In this document: piece after piece, positions 23,531 through 34,066 of the stretch
Layout of the letters: every line of letters starts with the position of its first letter
How positions within the stretch are numbered: position 1 is the stretch's first letter
Assembly (NCBI GenBank): GCA_012976225.1
Contig: JAAVVG010000014.1
Location: forward strand, 1-64,000
Reading direction: 5' to 3'
From: Golubevia sp. BC0850
Lineage: Eukaryota > Basidiomycota > Exobasidiomycetes > Golubeviales > Golubeviaceae
DNA length: 64,000 bases
Position numbers and translations under genes: made by a program
Notes under the pieces: model-generated
Database searches by the model: none
What the model was told of the DNA's origin: nothing
What the model saw: the letters and a program-made list of their open reading frames with translations, nothing else

Positions 23531-24589
23531 TTAAACCATAAGATAAACCATAGCACTTCCAGCTAGAACCAAGCTTGACAATTGGTTCAACTTGAAAGAA
23601 GCCGCAGCGTTCAAGTCAGTAGCGTCTGGGAAAGCACTGGCTCCTGAGCTTCCGAAGGCTTGCCCTGGAACGTTTGCACCACTAGAAGTTCCGTTTGAGG
23701 CTGCGTCGTTGTTGGCAGTGTTACCGTTGAGATCGACGAAACCTTTCATGAGAGAAGAGGTTCCAGAGTTGAGGTCAGCACAACTTGGTATGGTGCATTG
23801 TTCTGAAGATGGAAGAGAGGCTTGTTGACGGTAGTAGCAAATTGAAGGAGTTCCTAGGCAACAGACGTTGGCATAGCCGGAGGAATATCTGAAAAGCAAG
23901 AGGAGAGGTAGATATTGAGTCGAGAAGTACGTCAGTGCTGGGCACGCAAAAAGAAACCCGAGTTTCGTCTTCTTGAAAATCGAAAGAGACTCACGAGACA
24001 TATTGGCCAGATGGAGTATTAGCTTGACATTGGGCTACACTGTTGGAAGCTCCTGCCGAGGCAGCACTGGAAGATGCAGAAGCGGTCGAGTTGGAAGGGG
24101 TTGAGGTTGAGGTCGAATTGGCTGCACTTGAAGTCGAGTTGACGGCGGCTTGACGTGGTTCAAAAACATTACTACAAAAAAACAAAGTGCGAAGAAGGAA
24201 GTGTCAGTACTATGCTCAGGAAAGGGTGGGAAAGTAGAAGGGGTGGACCTTCTTCGCAAAGCCACCAGGTATAGAACTTGGCTGATGGAAACGCTCCTCT
24301 GTTCCACCTTGTTCGCACTCCTTTTCATCCCTGTTCCCTGCTTCAGACCATAGAATACATCCATCCCAGCATGTCTTGTCTTCGGCTGAGTGGCTTTTGA
24401 GACCTTGGTCAGCGACTCAATTCCTTCTTACAAACATGGCCCTCTTTTGCCTTTGGTCCTCCCTCTTCCAAACATTGCACGTTCCGCTCCGGCATCGTCT
24501 TCAAGATTCCCTGATTATCTCTATACTCACGCAGATAGAACAGAAGTGAGAGAAACCAAGATGGCGAGAGAGGAGATTGTGAAACGCAT
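23531..24589 (-). CDS. GPI-anchored, Cys-containing cell-surface protein
   Basis: Exons 24589-24531, 24171-23995 and 23888-23531 join in frame to 197 residues. Exon 1 encodes only a signal peptide (MRFTISSLAILVSLTSVLS); its intron is 359 nt. Then follow a Ser/Thr/Asn-rich stretch (likely O-glycosylated), a six-Cys module (QCQANTPSGQYVS, NVCCLGTPSICYY, EQCTIPSCADL), a Gly/Ser/Asn linker and a hydrophobic C-terminus (KLNQLSSLVLAGSAMVYLMV) ending at the stop, as expected for GPI attachment. The Cys spacing is not that of a CFEM domain. It probably sits at the plasma membrane or wall; the function is unknown. It is transcribed divergently from UBA4. Confidence 0.8.
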
Positions 24590-24949
24590 TTTGAGTGTTG
24601 TTCTTGAACTTTGAGTTTGAGCTCAATTTTTTCGAGGTCGGTTGTGTTTCCAAGGAGATGGAGAGGCTGAGATCCTGAGATGATGAAAGAATGAACAAGA
24701 GAGAGAGAGAAAAAAAGCGAAAGATGGACTGAGAGGAGAGGAGGGCTGGAGAAAAGAGGGTCCTTTGATTTCAGGCCATCAGGAACTTCGCAACTTTGAT
24801 TATAGCGTCAAATCGAGGGGGGCTCGCAGAAAACCGAGGTTGCTTCGGCGATTGGCGTTTTTCACTCGAAATTTTTCGCGCTGTGTAGTGGGGTGAGGGA
24901 AGAAGTTCTTTTGACCTTTTTCCTTCTAAAGCCCACTATAACGAAACTC
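24590..24949. other. Divergent promoter region of the GPI protein and UBA4 genes
   Basis: The 360 bases include a GA-rich run near 24693-24740 on the plus strand. No TATA box was seen for either gene. Confidence 0.4.
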
Positions 24950-26988
24950 ATGAACGCATCATCAACATTTCATAAAGAAGAAAGAAAAGAAGAGAAGGAA
25001 GAACTCTGGCCGCCGAGTTCGTCTTCATCTTCATCTTCTCGACTTCCAATGACTTTGCCAGAGTATTCCAGATACGGAAGGCAGATGATCCTGTCAGACT
25101 TCGGTCTAGCCTCTCAACTCAAGCTTCGGAATGCTAAGGTCTTAGTCATTGGAGCTGGAGGGCTAGGGTGCCCTGCGATTCAGTACTTAGCTGCTGCTGG
25201 AATTGGTTCGTTAAACTTACGCTCTCATGGCCTCTCTCTTCCTCAAGTGAAGCTGATGCCCAACTCAATTTACTTTTCTCTAATTTTGACTCCAGGCTAC
25301 ATCTCGATAGTGGATCATGATACCGTGGAGCCTTCCAATCTAGCTAGACAAATTCTTCACACCGACTCGAAGGTTGGAATGCCAAAGGCCGAGTCTATAG
25401 TTAAAGCAATGGAAGAGTGAGTAGACCTTTTCGCACTATATTTTTAACCATACACATGTTTAAGAGCCCGCCTGTGAGATGGAATCTGTTTCCCAGATCT
25501 TCCTTTCGGTTCAGTTCTTTCTTCTCGTCTCGTCTGTTTTCTTCTTCCGATTCTCGACTCTTGTTTCTTTGACTCACGACATCTCCTTCTCTCTTATCTT
25601 TCCACTATCCCAATCGCAGCCTCAACCCACACGTAAAGATCAACCCCATCGTCGAAGCTCTAACTAGTTCCAACTCGATCTCTCTGATCTCAACCCACGA
25701 TCTAGTTCTAGATTGCACGGATAATCCCCTCACTCGATACCTGATATCTGATTCAGCTGTTGTATGCGGCAAGCAAGTAGTCAGCGGTGCAGCTCAAGGA
25801 TACGAAGGTCAACTCATGGTTTTACACAAAGAGCTCAACTCGAAGGAAAGCGAGAAACCAAAGACTACCGAAGTAGAGCGAGGGCCTTGCTATAGATGTC
25901 TCTTTCCAAAAGCTCCTTCTCAAGCTCAAGTCACGAATTGTGAAGATGGAGGAGTTCTGGGCGGAATTACTGGACTGGTGGGAACGTTGCAGGCTATTGA
26001 AACGATCAAGATTCTAACTGGGATCGGAGAGTGTGAGTCTTAGAAATAGAACTCCGAGATATTTCTCTTATTCGAGAGTTTCTCAGATATGAGAGGTGCT
26101 GTTCTGTCAGATAGACGAGCCGAGGTCTAATCCCTTTCACCTTCTCTACATTCTCATCGGAAGCCACGCCTCCATCTATGCTCTTGTGCTCGCCTTTGAC
26201 ATCAAACCCATTCAGAACAATCAAGCTTAGGCCGAGAAGGAAAGACTCGTGTCGATCTTGTGGAGATCCGGAAAAGGTAGGCGAAGCTGAGATGTTGACA
26301 GACTTGGAGAAAGAAGACTATCGAACTTTTTGTGGCTTGCAAGCAGAAGCAGAAGATAACGACGGTCTTGAGAAGGTCGCTGACGTAGATGTTAAGGTAA
26401 GTAAAGGAGGTAGGTGGTTGGAAAGGCATGAGTTCGCTTTGGTCATGATCCACATCTTGCAAGCTCTCTTACTTTCGCCTCGTTCTCTGCTATCTTCAAA
26501 CTCTACTTTCAAGTCACTATCGAAATCACCGAGTACAATACTACTGGATGTCAGGCCCTCGATAGAGTTTGGGATAGCTAATCTGCCGAGCTCAACTAGT
26601 GAGTCAAGAAAGAAAGTGACGCAAACAATCCCTTTCGAAACGTTTCTAAAAAAAAAAATCCTTCTCTCCGCATGAACCTCGTTCTTCAATTACTGCAGAT
26701 ATCCCGTTCACCACTCTTCGACGAGATCCTAGATCTGTTTTAACCCAGCTGCGGTCTATCTCGCTCGATTCGACTCCATCTTCAAAAGGAGAGGTTCAAG
26801 TCAAAATTCTCTGCAGAAGAGGTAACGACTCCAGAGAAGCTGTCAAAATGCTCAGGGAAGCTTCATACCATTTGGAAACCTCTGGTGACAAGGTAGAGGA
26901 AGATGACGTCACGTTCAAATTTTTGAATGTTAAAGGCGGTTTGAGAGCCTTTTCGAAGGATGTCGATGGACAATTCCCTATCTACTAA
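24950..26988 (+). CDS. UBA4: Uba4/MOCS3: E1-like adenylyltransferase and sulfurtransferase
   Basis: Activates Urm1 (and MOCS2A-type proteins where molybdenum cofactor is made) by adenylation and thiocarboxylation, feeding tRNA wobble-uridine thiolation and protein urmylation in the cytosol. Exons 24950-25205, 25296-25416, 25620-26032, 26164-26598 and 26699-26988 join in frame to 504 residues. The E1-like domain has [61 protein letters not shown] and GPCYRCLFP; a later CRSCGDP supplies the second zinc Cys pair. The rhodanese domain has [12 protein letters not shown], the catalytic loop [13 protein letters not shown] (active Cys) and the typical end GQFPIY. All key residues are present. A Ser run follows the acidic N-terminus. 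An in-frame GTAAGT near 26397 is probably not used. Confidence 0.95.
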
Positions 26989-27218
26989 TGTACTGAGTGT
27001 CCCTACTGTACTCTAAACTGAATGTCTTAATTATGTACCTTACTAGACTGTTAATGTGTAATCTGTGCTGTCGAAGAGTGAGAAAGGGATCGCTGATCAT
27101 TTCTGAGGGAGGAAAGACCGACGGACGACAACTGAATCAATACTCTTGTTTCTTCCCCGAAACGAAGAGGGTCCTAGAGGTCTATAGAGAAGGAGGAAAA
27201 GGCAGAAAGGGGCTACAG

Positions 27219-27226
27219 TATTTAAA
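27219..27226 (+). promoter_or_regulatory. TATA-like element (TATTTAAA)
   Basis: Lies 116 bases before the ATG of the F-box locus at 27342, followed by a T/C-rich leader. The spacing matches the TATA box of the seven-helix gene. Confidence 0.4.
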
Positions 27227-27341
27227 GGTCTTCGCTCTAATTTTTCTTCTCCTTGTTCTTCTTCTTCACCACATCATCTTCACGCATAGGCACAGCAAGA
27301 CTCAACACACCTATTGCTATTATCTCACATCATACTCAAAG

Positions 27342-29363
27342 ATGAACAAGAGATCGAACAGCGACCCTCACTCTGAACCAGCAACCAAGATAGCTAGGCG
27401 TAGCGCAGCACTTCACTCCGAGAAGGAGAAATCACTCAAGGCCCATAGTGCTTTCAGCAGATTGGACTTCAAGCTGGCAGAAGAAATCTGCACTGAGGTA
27501 AGTAGAGATGCAGCTATCACTACGCCTCGAGAGGCAATCAGAGTTCAGCAGGTCAGGTCTCACTCCGTCTCAGGACGAAGGACGAAGCTGTTAGATGCTG
27601 ACTTTCTCTGCCTCTTCTCCTTTGATGCTTTCCCAAACAGGCCTTGGAATCCAGAGCATCGGATGACACCTCCTTCTAACTCATGAGAAGCATCGCATCT
27701 GAAAGAAGAGGCAAGTTTGAATCTTCTCTTTCGGATGCACTTCAAGCCTTGCAATCCGGAGGAAAGGAAGATCAAGTGAGTCTATACAAATACCCCTTCC
27801 CGAATCCACTAGAGATATGAAATCCGATAGTTTTGCTTTCCGAAAGTGTCATCTCCGCTCGACGTTCGCATATCTTGGGCTTGCTCTCCATCATCTTCAA
27901 CTCTCGGGGCTGAGCAAAGAGAATCAAGGCAATCTCACCAAGTACGACGAGATCCAGATCGAAGAAATCTCAGAGACCATCCTTCAACTCAATTCAAGAG
28001 AGCTCAAGAGTCCATTCGAACGCATCTCACCAGAGATGTTTGTCAGAATTCTTTCTCTGTGTGACGCTCCAACTCTTATCTATCGCCTCTGGAGTCTGCA
28101 CATCTTGGAGGAAGGCTGCTATCGAAGCAAAGGAGCTCTTTCAAACTTTCCGAATGGTAGGATTGGTGCCAGTCATCTCTCAAGGTCTGAAACTCTTCAA
28201 TCGTCGTTGTCACAATTCGATCCTGGAGATCGATCTGGAGTTCAAAGAAAAATTCCCTGCGAACTTCATTTACACAAGATTGGAAGGTGCTATCGGAGCT
28301 TCAGATCAAGCTCTGAAATTCTTCTCGGTTAGACACTTTGGAGAATTCGCTGCTAGGCTGCTATCCATCGCTGGAAAGTGTCCTTCTCTTCAAGTTCTTC
28401 GCTCCATCGAACTCGAAGGAGCAGTCCCTCAACTGCCAGCCACTCAACACAGCTTTACTGGTGCATGGAGCTCCAGGCTTCAAGTTTTGGAGTGGAGAGC
28501 TAGAAGTGGGAAGCTGGTTTCCAACCCGTCTTTAATCGAGGTGCTAAAGGAGGTCAAGGTGGTCGAGATGGAGATGGATGGAGATGATCACGGGTTCACC
28601 ATCCAAATCCTATCTAGTTGTTCGACACTAGAGAAGCTTCATCTATCTGAGTTCCATCTGAACGAAGAAGAAGAGATTCCTATTATTGATCAGCCAATTC
28701 TTCCATCTCTTTCGTTGAGTTACACTTCGGTGGACGAGGACTACTCGGGGAAAACGTTCGGGGAGAATCTACAGGCTCCTTCTCTTAAGTCGCTGTCTCT
28801 CAGTTCTTTTGACCCAGTTACCCTGAGATCCTTCAAGTTTGGGTCTAATCTTTCAGAATCCACGTGTAAAAAGTTGGACGAAGGTACGATTGAGGAGGTA
28901 GGCGTCGACAACCAAGTCGCAACAATTCTCAAGACCTTTAGAAGTTGGCAGAAGCTGGAGATACTAAGATTGGAGATTTCGGATAGTTTTATTTCATTAT
29001 TCCAACAAAAGGTTCTGGACTCAGCTCATTTACGGTTTAACTCCTCTCAGCAGAGAGAGGTTGGGATCCCACTCAGATGCCGTCATTTTACCCAGCTTAT
29101 CTCTTCTAAAACTAGGATTGGACATACGTTTTGACGAAGAAAATCTCAAGAATCTGCCTAACTCAGCAGCAGCCTTGGTCTGTCTAGTCAGTGCCAGAGC
29201 AGCAGCTTTCGAGGGTCAAGCTTACTACTCAGTCATGTCAGCTGCTAGTGGATTCAATCGCTGTTCACCTCTTTCTGAACCAGATGTAGATCAACACTCA
29301 AGCTTAGAGATCGTCTCTTCTCTCAAGACTCTTCAAGTATACGTGGAATTGGGTGGAGATTAA
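27342..29363 (+). pseudogene. F-box/LRR gene with frame breaks
   Basis: Exon 1 from the ATG at 27342 (MNKRSNSDPHSEPATKIARR) ends at a GTAAGT near 27501. A later exon region reads SLSDALQALQSGGKEDQ to a GTGAGT at about 27777. The F-box follows: LKSPFERISPEMFVRILSLC/DAPTL is in one frame and SIASGVCTSWRKAAIEAKEL in the next, with no usable GT...AG between. The fit is one missing base inside the domain. The second frame runs ~350 codons of LRR-like sequence to 29134. The end (LKLGLDIRFDEENLKNL) lies in another frame to 29363. An in-frame TAA near 27675 is avoided only by choosing a later acceptor. This is either a young pseudogene or a gene damaged in the assembly. Confidence 0.65.
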
Positions 29364-30551
29364 GAGTCGTTTGAGTGGTTGGAAGAGAACACGTCCGACG
29401 ACTCGACTTTCAATTTCAGTGACACATTCGAGTTGGTAAAAGAAGGTGGAGATGGAGACGTCGAAATGGGATTGATTTCAGAAATGGGTTCTCCGGAAGC
29501 TTGATAGGGTGGTAAAGAAGTAGAGGGCTGGGTTCAAAAGATGTGGTTATCAGGGATGCGATAAGACCGATTTGTAGCTTTCAATTCGAGAATGAAATTC
29601 TGAATAAGACTCTCACTCTGATCTGAGTGTCGAATCGGTCATAGATTGAAAGCTTAAGCTAGCTGAGACGAGATCTCGAAAGCACGAGAGATGAATGTTC
29701 CCGACAGTAATGAGGCGCTTCTAACTCCAAGTTGGCAAGTTCAGCTTACTCTACGTTCTTTTGTTATATTCATCCATTATTCTTCATCCTCCGATAAGGT
29801 CGCTGTTATTCGGAGGATGAGAAAGGCGCCTGTGCTGTATCTTTCTTTAACTGATCTCTGGTCAGGATAGACTTGTTACAAGTTCAAGTGTGCCGAGTAT
29901 CACGAAGGAAGGCGGGCAGAGATGCAGGATAGATGCTATAAGTGGGGCCTCTTCTTGAAACTTGAGAGTTTGAGATTCAGGCTCAGAGCTGGAGGACTAT
30001 ATTTTTGAGAAGGAGGTTTGAGGCAGAGTGAAGATGTGAAAAAGAGAAGGGTTGAAATGGTAGTGAACACTTTCGGTTTCAGTGAACCACTCACGTTGAT
30101 CAACGGAAGGAAATCTTCGAATGGATCCGATTTTAGGAATGCCTTTTCCACAGGCTCTCAAGTGGTGAATGAAAGCATTGTCGAAGGAAGAAAAGGGGTA
30201 GAGAGAGAGAAGACCAGGCATGACTTCGGAATGAGCCTCTAGTCCTGTATGTTAAACTTGCATCAAAATGAAACAAGAACCAAGGCAATGGGATCTAGAA
30301 TCAGCCGGGATCGTTGCTCGAGAAGAACTTAGCGTAGAAATCCCACTTGAACTTAAAGAGGAAGGAAATTTGAGCAGAAACCGCCCCACTCGTCCTTGCC
30401 AAACACTTAAGGATAGCATTTCAAAACATAAAAAAGCAAACAACAAAGCGAGGGTCTTCTCACTCCGCACTCAACAAAGAAATTGGAATAACGAGTTTGA
30501 ACCGAAGTGGCGAAAGCTCACTCATTCCATCTGAAACCCTCTTCAGCAAAT
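29364..30551. other. Intergenic, convergent, 1.2 kb
   Basis: This lies between the 3' ends of the F-box locus and NTF2. Frames of 70-90 codons occur on both strands (the longest plus one, 30268-30534, is rich in Lys/Arg), but none has a family motif or support from splicing. It holds one strong inverted repeat, listed separately. Confidence 0.5.
29784..29820. other. Inverted repeat able to form a stem-loop
   Basis: TCATCCTCCGATAA (29784-29797) pairs with TTATTCGGAGGATGA (29806-29820): 14 base pairs with one bulged base and an 8-base loop. It could be a 3'-end processing or termination structure, a small RNA element or a remnant of a small inverted-repeat element. No flanking duplication was seen. 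Confidence 0.55.
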
Positions 30552-31720
30552 TTAACCGTAATTTAGTCGGAAAAGATCGTTGAAGACGTAGTATGAACCA
30601 TTTTCTGGGTTTAGAGTGAAACACTGCGGTTGTGAAAGGGAAAAAATTCAAAAGTCAGATTGGGAGCGGAAAATGGGAGAACGACATAGCAGGTGGAAGC
30701 TTACCTGACTGAACTTGAGGGTGTTAGATCCACCATCGACCTGAAAGTTTTGAGTAGTTAAGAAAGAAGGGGTGGTTGAGAAAGGGAGGGCGGGTTGACT
30801 TTTCGAGTGGACCGGCAGAGTTCCGAGGGCAGTCTACTGTCTTGGTTCCCCTAGACATGCATGCTCCATTCTCAGTATTCCTTCATCGAAATTAAATCTA
30901 AGCCTCCTTTTCGCTGCCCAACCTCACGTCAATGGCTTGTGGGGAGTCTCTCCAAAATCGGTACTTTGGCTTCTTGCAGCTCTCTTTTACTCTGTATCCC
31001 TTATCCCCTTCCCTCCTTCGAAGATATAGTTCTTTCACAAACTTGAGATAAACCGGTACTTGATACTAACCGACAGCACACCAGTGACAAGAACAACGAT
31101 TGAAGTTCCATCTGTACCTCCCGGTTGAGCATCTCTAGTCTCGATCTTGTGAGCTACGTTTTGCATTGGAAGACCCTTTGACGAGAGAGAATATCGAATT
31201 GAAAGGATTTCATTCACGATAGAAAAGATGGAGGCAGTCACAGACAGACGATGGGGAAAGAGCAGAGAGAAAGGTTCAGCAAAGGAGAGAAGGACTCAAC
31301 AACAGACCAAAGGCACAATACGTACGACTAGCTTTTCAGTGATAGCAGCTGATCCTTGAGTCTGTTGACCCTCGAAACTGAGCATGGAGTGATCTCTCTG
31401 TGAAAGTGAAAGAGAGAGATTAGGTAGGGAAAGGTAAATTCCACAGAGGAAAGATAAAGAGGGTGGAGCTCTTACAACTCACGTAGAGACTGGCTAGACC
31501 AGCTCTGTTAGAATCAAAGGTTTGATAATAGTAATCGGTGAACTGTTAGTAGAGGAGAGGAGAGGAGTAGTAGAAGGGAAGTGCAAAGGAAGCAGGTTGG
31601 TGGGTTAGAAGCAGGACCAGTCGAAGCCAAGTGGCTCTCTCTTTTGCTGTTTGTTGCTAAATGAAAAGCTAAAGCCATTCTCAAACCTTGAAAGCTTACT
31701 TGTTGAGCTACGGCTTCCAT
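30552..31720 (-). CDS. NTF2: Nuclear transport factor 2
   Basis: A homodimer that carries Ran-GDP into the nucleus through FG-nucleoporins. Six small exons, 31720-31700, 31542-31483, 31397-31326, 31175-31071, 30740-30705 and 30623-30552, join in frame to 121 residues, the normal size. The sequence runs MEAVAQQFTDYYYQTFDSNR, LASLYRDHSMLSFEGQQTQG, ITEKLVGLPMQNVAHKIETR, DAQPGGTDGTSIVVLVTGVL and ends ENGSYYVFNDLFRLNYG. The Trp seen in vertebrate FG binding and the DD/EE surface cannot be checked by eye, but the family match is plain over the full length. The fourth intron is 330 nt. The gene is intact. Confidence 0.96.
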
Positions 31721-32143
31721 ATTTGAATCTATTGGGGTGGTGGGTAGAGCGTAACTGCTCTAAAAAGTCAGTCGTCTGTCAATTTGATTTCGTCTTCTCT
31801 GCCACAACAACCTTCTTTCTTCATCTATCGTTCCTCAAACCCCAGAGTCTGTTCGACTTGCTGAGCTTCAAGAATCACAAGTAGCAGTGCGATTCTACAG
31901 ACTCAACTTGGTCTTGCAGAAGGACGAGAGAGAGCGCTCTAATGGATTCGCATCCTTTGCCCGTTTGGACGTCTACCCTTCAGGAATCACTGAACTGTGA
32001 ATTTGTTCTCGCCATAGGAATCAGAAGATCATCAGATCAAGACGACTTACGATGAGGTTCACCTCGCTGACACGGACACTGCTCTTTGTCCTCTCCTCCC
32101 TTCTCTAACCCTTCTTTTTCCAGGCAGCCTTCGCTTTTTCAAC
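31721..32143. other. Divergent region between NTF2 and an F-box locus
   Basis: Contains a pyrimidine-rich stretch (31790-31860) and no clear TATA box or coding sense. Confidence 0.4.
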
Positions 32144-33426
32144 ATGCCTTCTCCCTCTCTCGACTTCAACAATCTACCACACGAGTTCTTGAATCTCACC
32201 CTCAGACGTTTCAAGCCTAGGGATAGGGTGAAAATTTCTCTAACATGCAAACACTGGTATGAAGTGATCACCAAGACACAAGCTTTCTGGAGAGAACTTC
32301 TGATTAAAGAAGATACTATGATGGAAGAAACCAAACAGATGATCAAGTGATTTAATGAGAGGTCAGGAAATTCACTTACCAGAGTTCACATTCAGAGAAA
32401 GATCGATACAGAAGACGAGATTGAAGCGATCTTCGCTTGGATGCGTCCCTCTTCAAATTCCATCAAATTTCTAATCATCTGTCAAGATGTAGAACTCGAC
32501 GCTTACACTAGACAATTATCTCAAAGTTTGCCGGAACTACCATTTCTGATGAGTAGTCATCGACCAACTCACTCTGTCGAGTCTGCCTGGTGGGAACCTA
32601 AAGCTGAGAGGAAACCCTCTGCTCTCAGTTGCTACGAAGTGGATTAAATCAAAGACCTTCAAAAGCAAGATTTAAAGTGGATCTCCAAGATTGATCGTTT
32701 ACATGTGGGAACAATGGGCTCAATTCACTCTCTACGCTCCGTTCTGAGTTCTTGTAGCAGGACTCTGGAAAACTTCTCTTTGAATCATTTTCCCAAGGGA
32801 GACGATCAGGAACTTATGAATCTCGAAACAATCTCCATGAGTGTGTTAAGGGATCTTTCACTTTCTACTCAGAGGATCCACCAATATCCTCAAACAGTAC
32901 CAATCTTGTCTATCATAGCCCCGAATCTCAAGAGTCTAATATGCCGATATAGCCAACTCCCAAATATCGAAGCTTGTTCTCTTGAAAGTCTTGGTTTGCA
33001 TTCTGAGGATGAATCGGTAGAAGATTGGGAAGAAGAGCGGGACGAGGAATTCAGTCAGCAGCTTAAGAATGGACTTAGTTGGAAACTGAATCTCAAAACC
33101 GTTAAAATTTATGGGCATGTAACTGAGGCTCAAGATCAGACTCAGTCTAATCATTTTTTGTCTGCAATACAATGTACCGATGGGGAGCAGCCTCTATGTC
33201 CAAATTTAGAAAGGTTATGGATCTTTCAAGCTGGTAAGATTGACTCGGTTGAGATTTTAGCCTCGTTAGCTATATCAGTAGGGAGAGATACGCTTTGAAG
33301 AACAAGAAATGTGGTTTTGAGGCGAGGCTTTACGATGAGGACGAGGAAGTTCGAGAGCAGAAGAGAAAGGAATTCTTAGCATCGAAGGAATACCAAAAGA
33401 CTTCACGAAAACGCTGGGGAGACTGA
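32144..33426 (+). pseudogene. F-box/LRR pseudogene with stops and frame breaks
   Basis: The frame opens MPSPSLDFNNLPHEFLNLTL and continues with a clear F-box (VKISLTCKHWYEVITKTQAF). A TGA at 32348 falls where relatives suggest Trp (MIK-stop-FNERSGNSLTRVHI); the same frame then runs on to 32647. LRR sense switches frames near 32570 (IDQLTLSSLPGGNLKLRGNP) and back by 32650, then reads SLRSVLSSCSRTLENFSLNH and on to 33298. A last coding-like piece in yet another frame (CGFEARLYDEDEEVREQKRK) ends at 33426. One stop and at least three frame changes over 1.3 kb, with the rest of the sequence still protein-like, point to recent loss. Confidence 0.7.
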
Positions 33427-34066
33427 TTCCTTCTTGTGTGAGTTTTTCGTGTGCTGTATAGGATCTTAGTCTGATATTCTCGTGTACTGACTTTTATCTC
33501 GACTTCCTTTTGATCAGTCTTTCAAGGATCCACACAAAGATCAACATCTGTTTCCTTCATTGGTTCTTACAAGTGGTGCATCTTCTGAGTCTCAAGCCAA
33601 CATCAGATCTGTCTGACGTTCTTTCTGTAATAGTTCTGTATTTATTGTATGTGCCGCATTTCGCAAGCATTCTAGTAACACTAGCCCGTTTCACTTCGAT
33701 TCTTGTCCTTCTTGTTTTTCTTTTCTCCGTCTTGACTCGCCGTGATTCATCGTTTCATCCCCTTGAGACGTCTTTCTTTAGCCTACCATCATCGGAAATT
33801 GAATTGTTCGATCCCTGATGACAAAATCTCGCCATTGGACGGGATGTTGATGAAGTGGTCCTTGATAATTCCAGAGTCTCTGAATCTCTTGATGTCAAGT
33901 ATCGTGGCCTCGAAAGAGGAATTAGTCAAAACATTCTATCAAGGGTTTAAAGACCAAAGAGTTAGCGATCAATGATGAAACCAAGAAAGAGAAGAGCAGA
34001 CACCAGGAAACAAGATGAGAGAATCAAATTGTAAATCTACATGTAACAAAAATCATTGCCCTTCTT
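33427..34066. other. Intergenic between convergent genes
   Basis: T-rich plus strand with one hydrophobic chance frame (33510-33818). A ~50-codon open minus-strand stretch near 33800-33945 lacks a start. Nothing here can be assigned. Confidence 0.4.

Noticed and set aside
26397-26465. GTAAGT as an intron donor in UBA4
   Set aside because: The frame reads straight through it into the rhodanese domain, and no acceptor of suitable length keeps the phase.
28062-28100. 34-nt intron to explain the F-box frame change at 28 kb
   Set aside because: It would remove DAPTLLSIASGV, an essential part of the F-box fold.
32340-32384. 36-nt in-frame intron hiding the TGA in the F-box locus
   Set aside because: It would delete FNERSGNSLTR, which fits the position of similar residues in relatives; later frame breaks remain anyway.
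33797-33945. ~50-codon open minus-strand stretch (FEATILDIKRFRDSGIIKDH)
   Set aside because: No start codon, flanked by stops, no family match; kept only as a possible relic.
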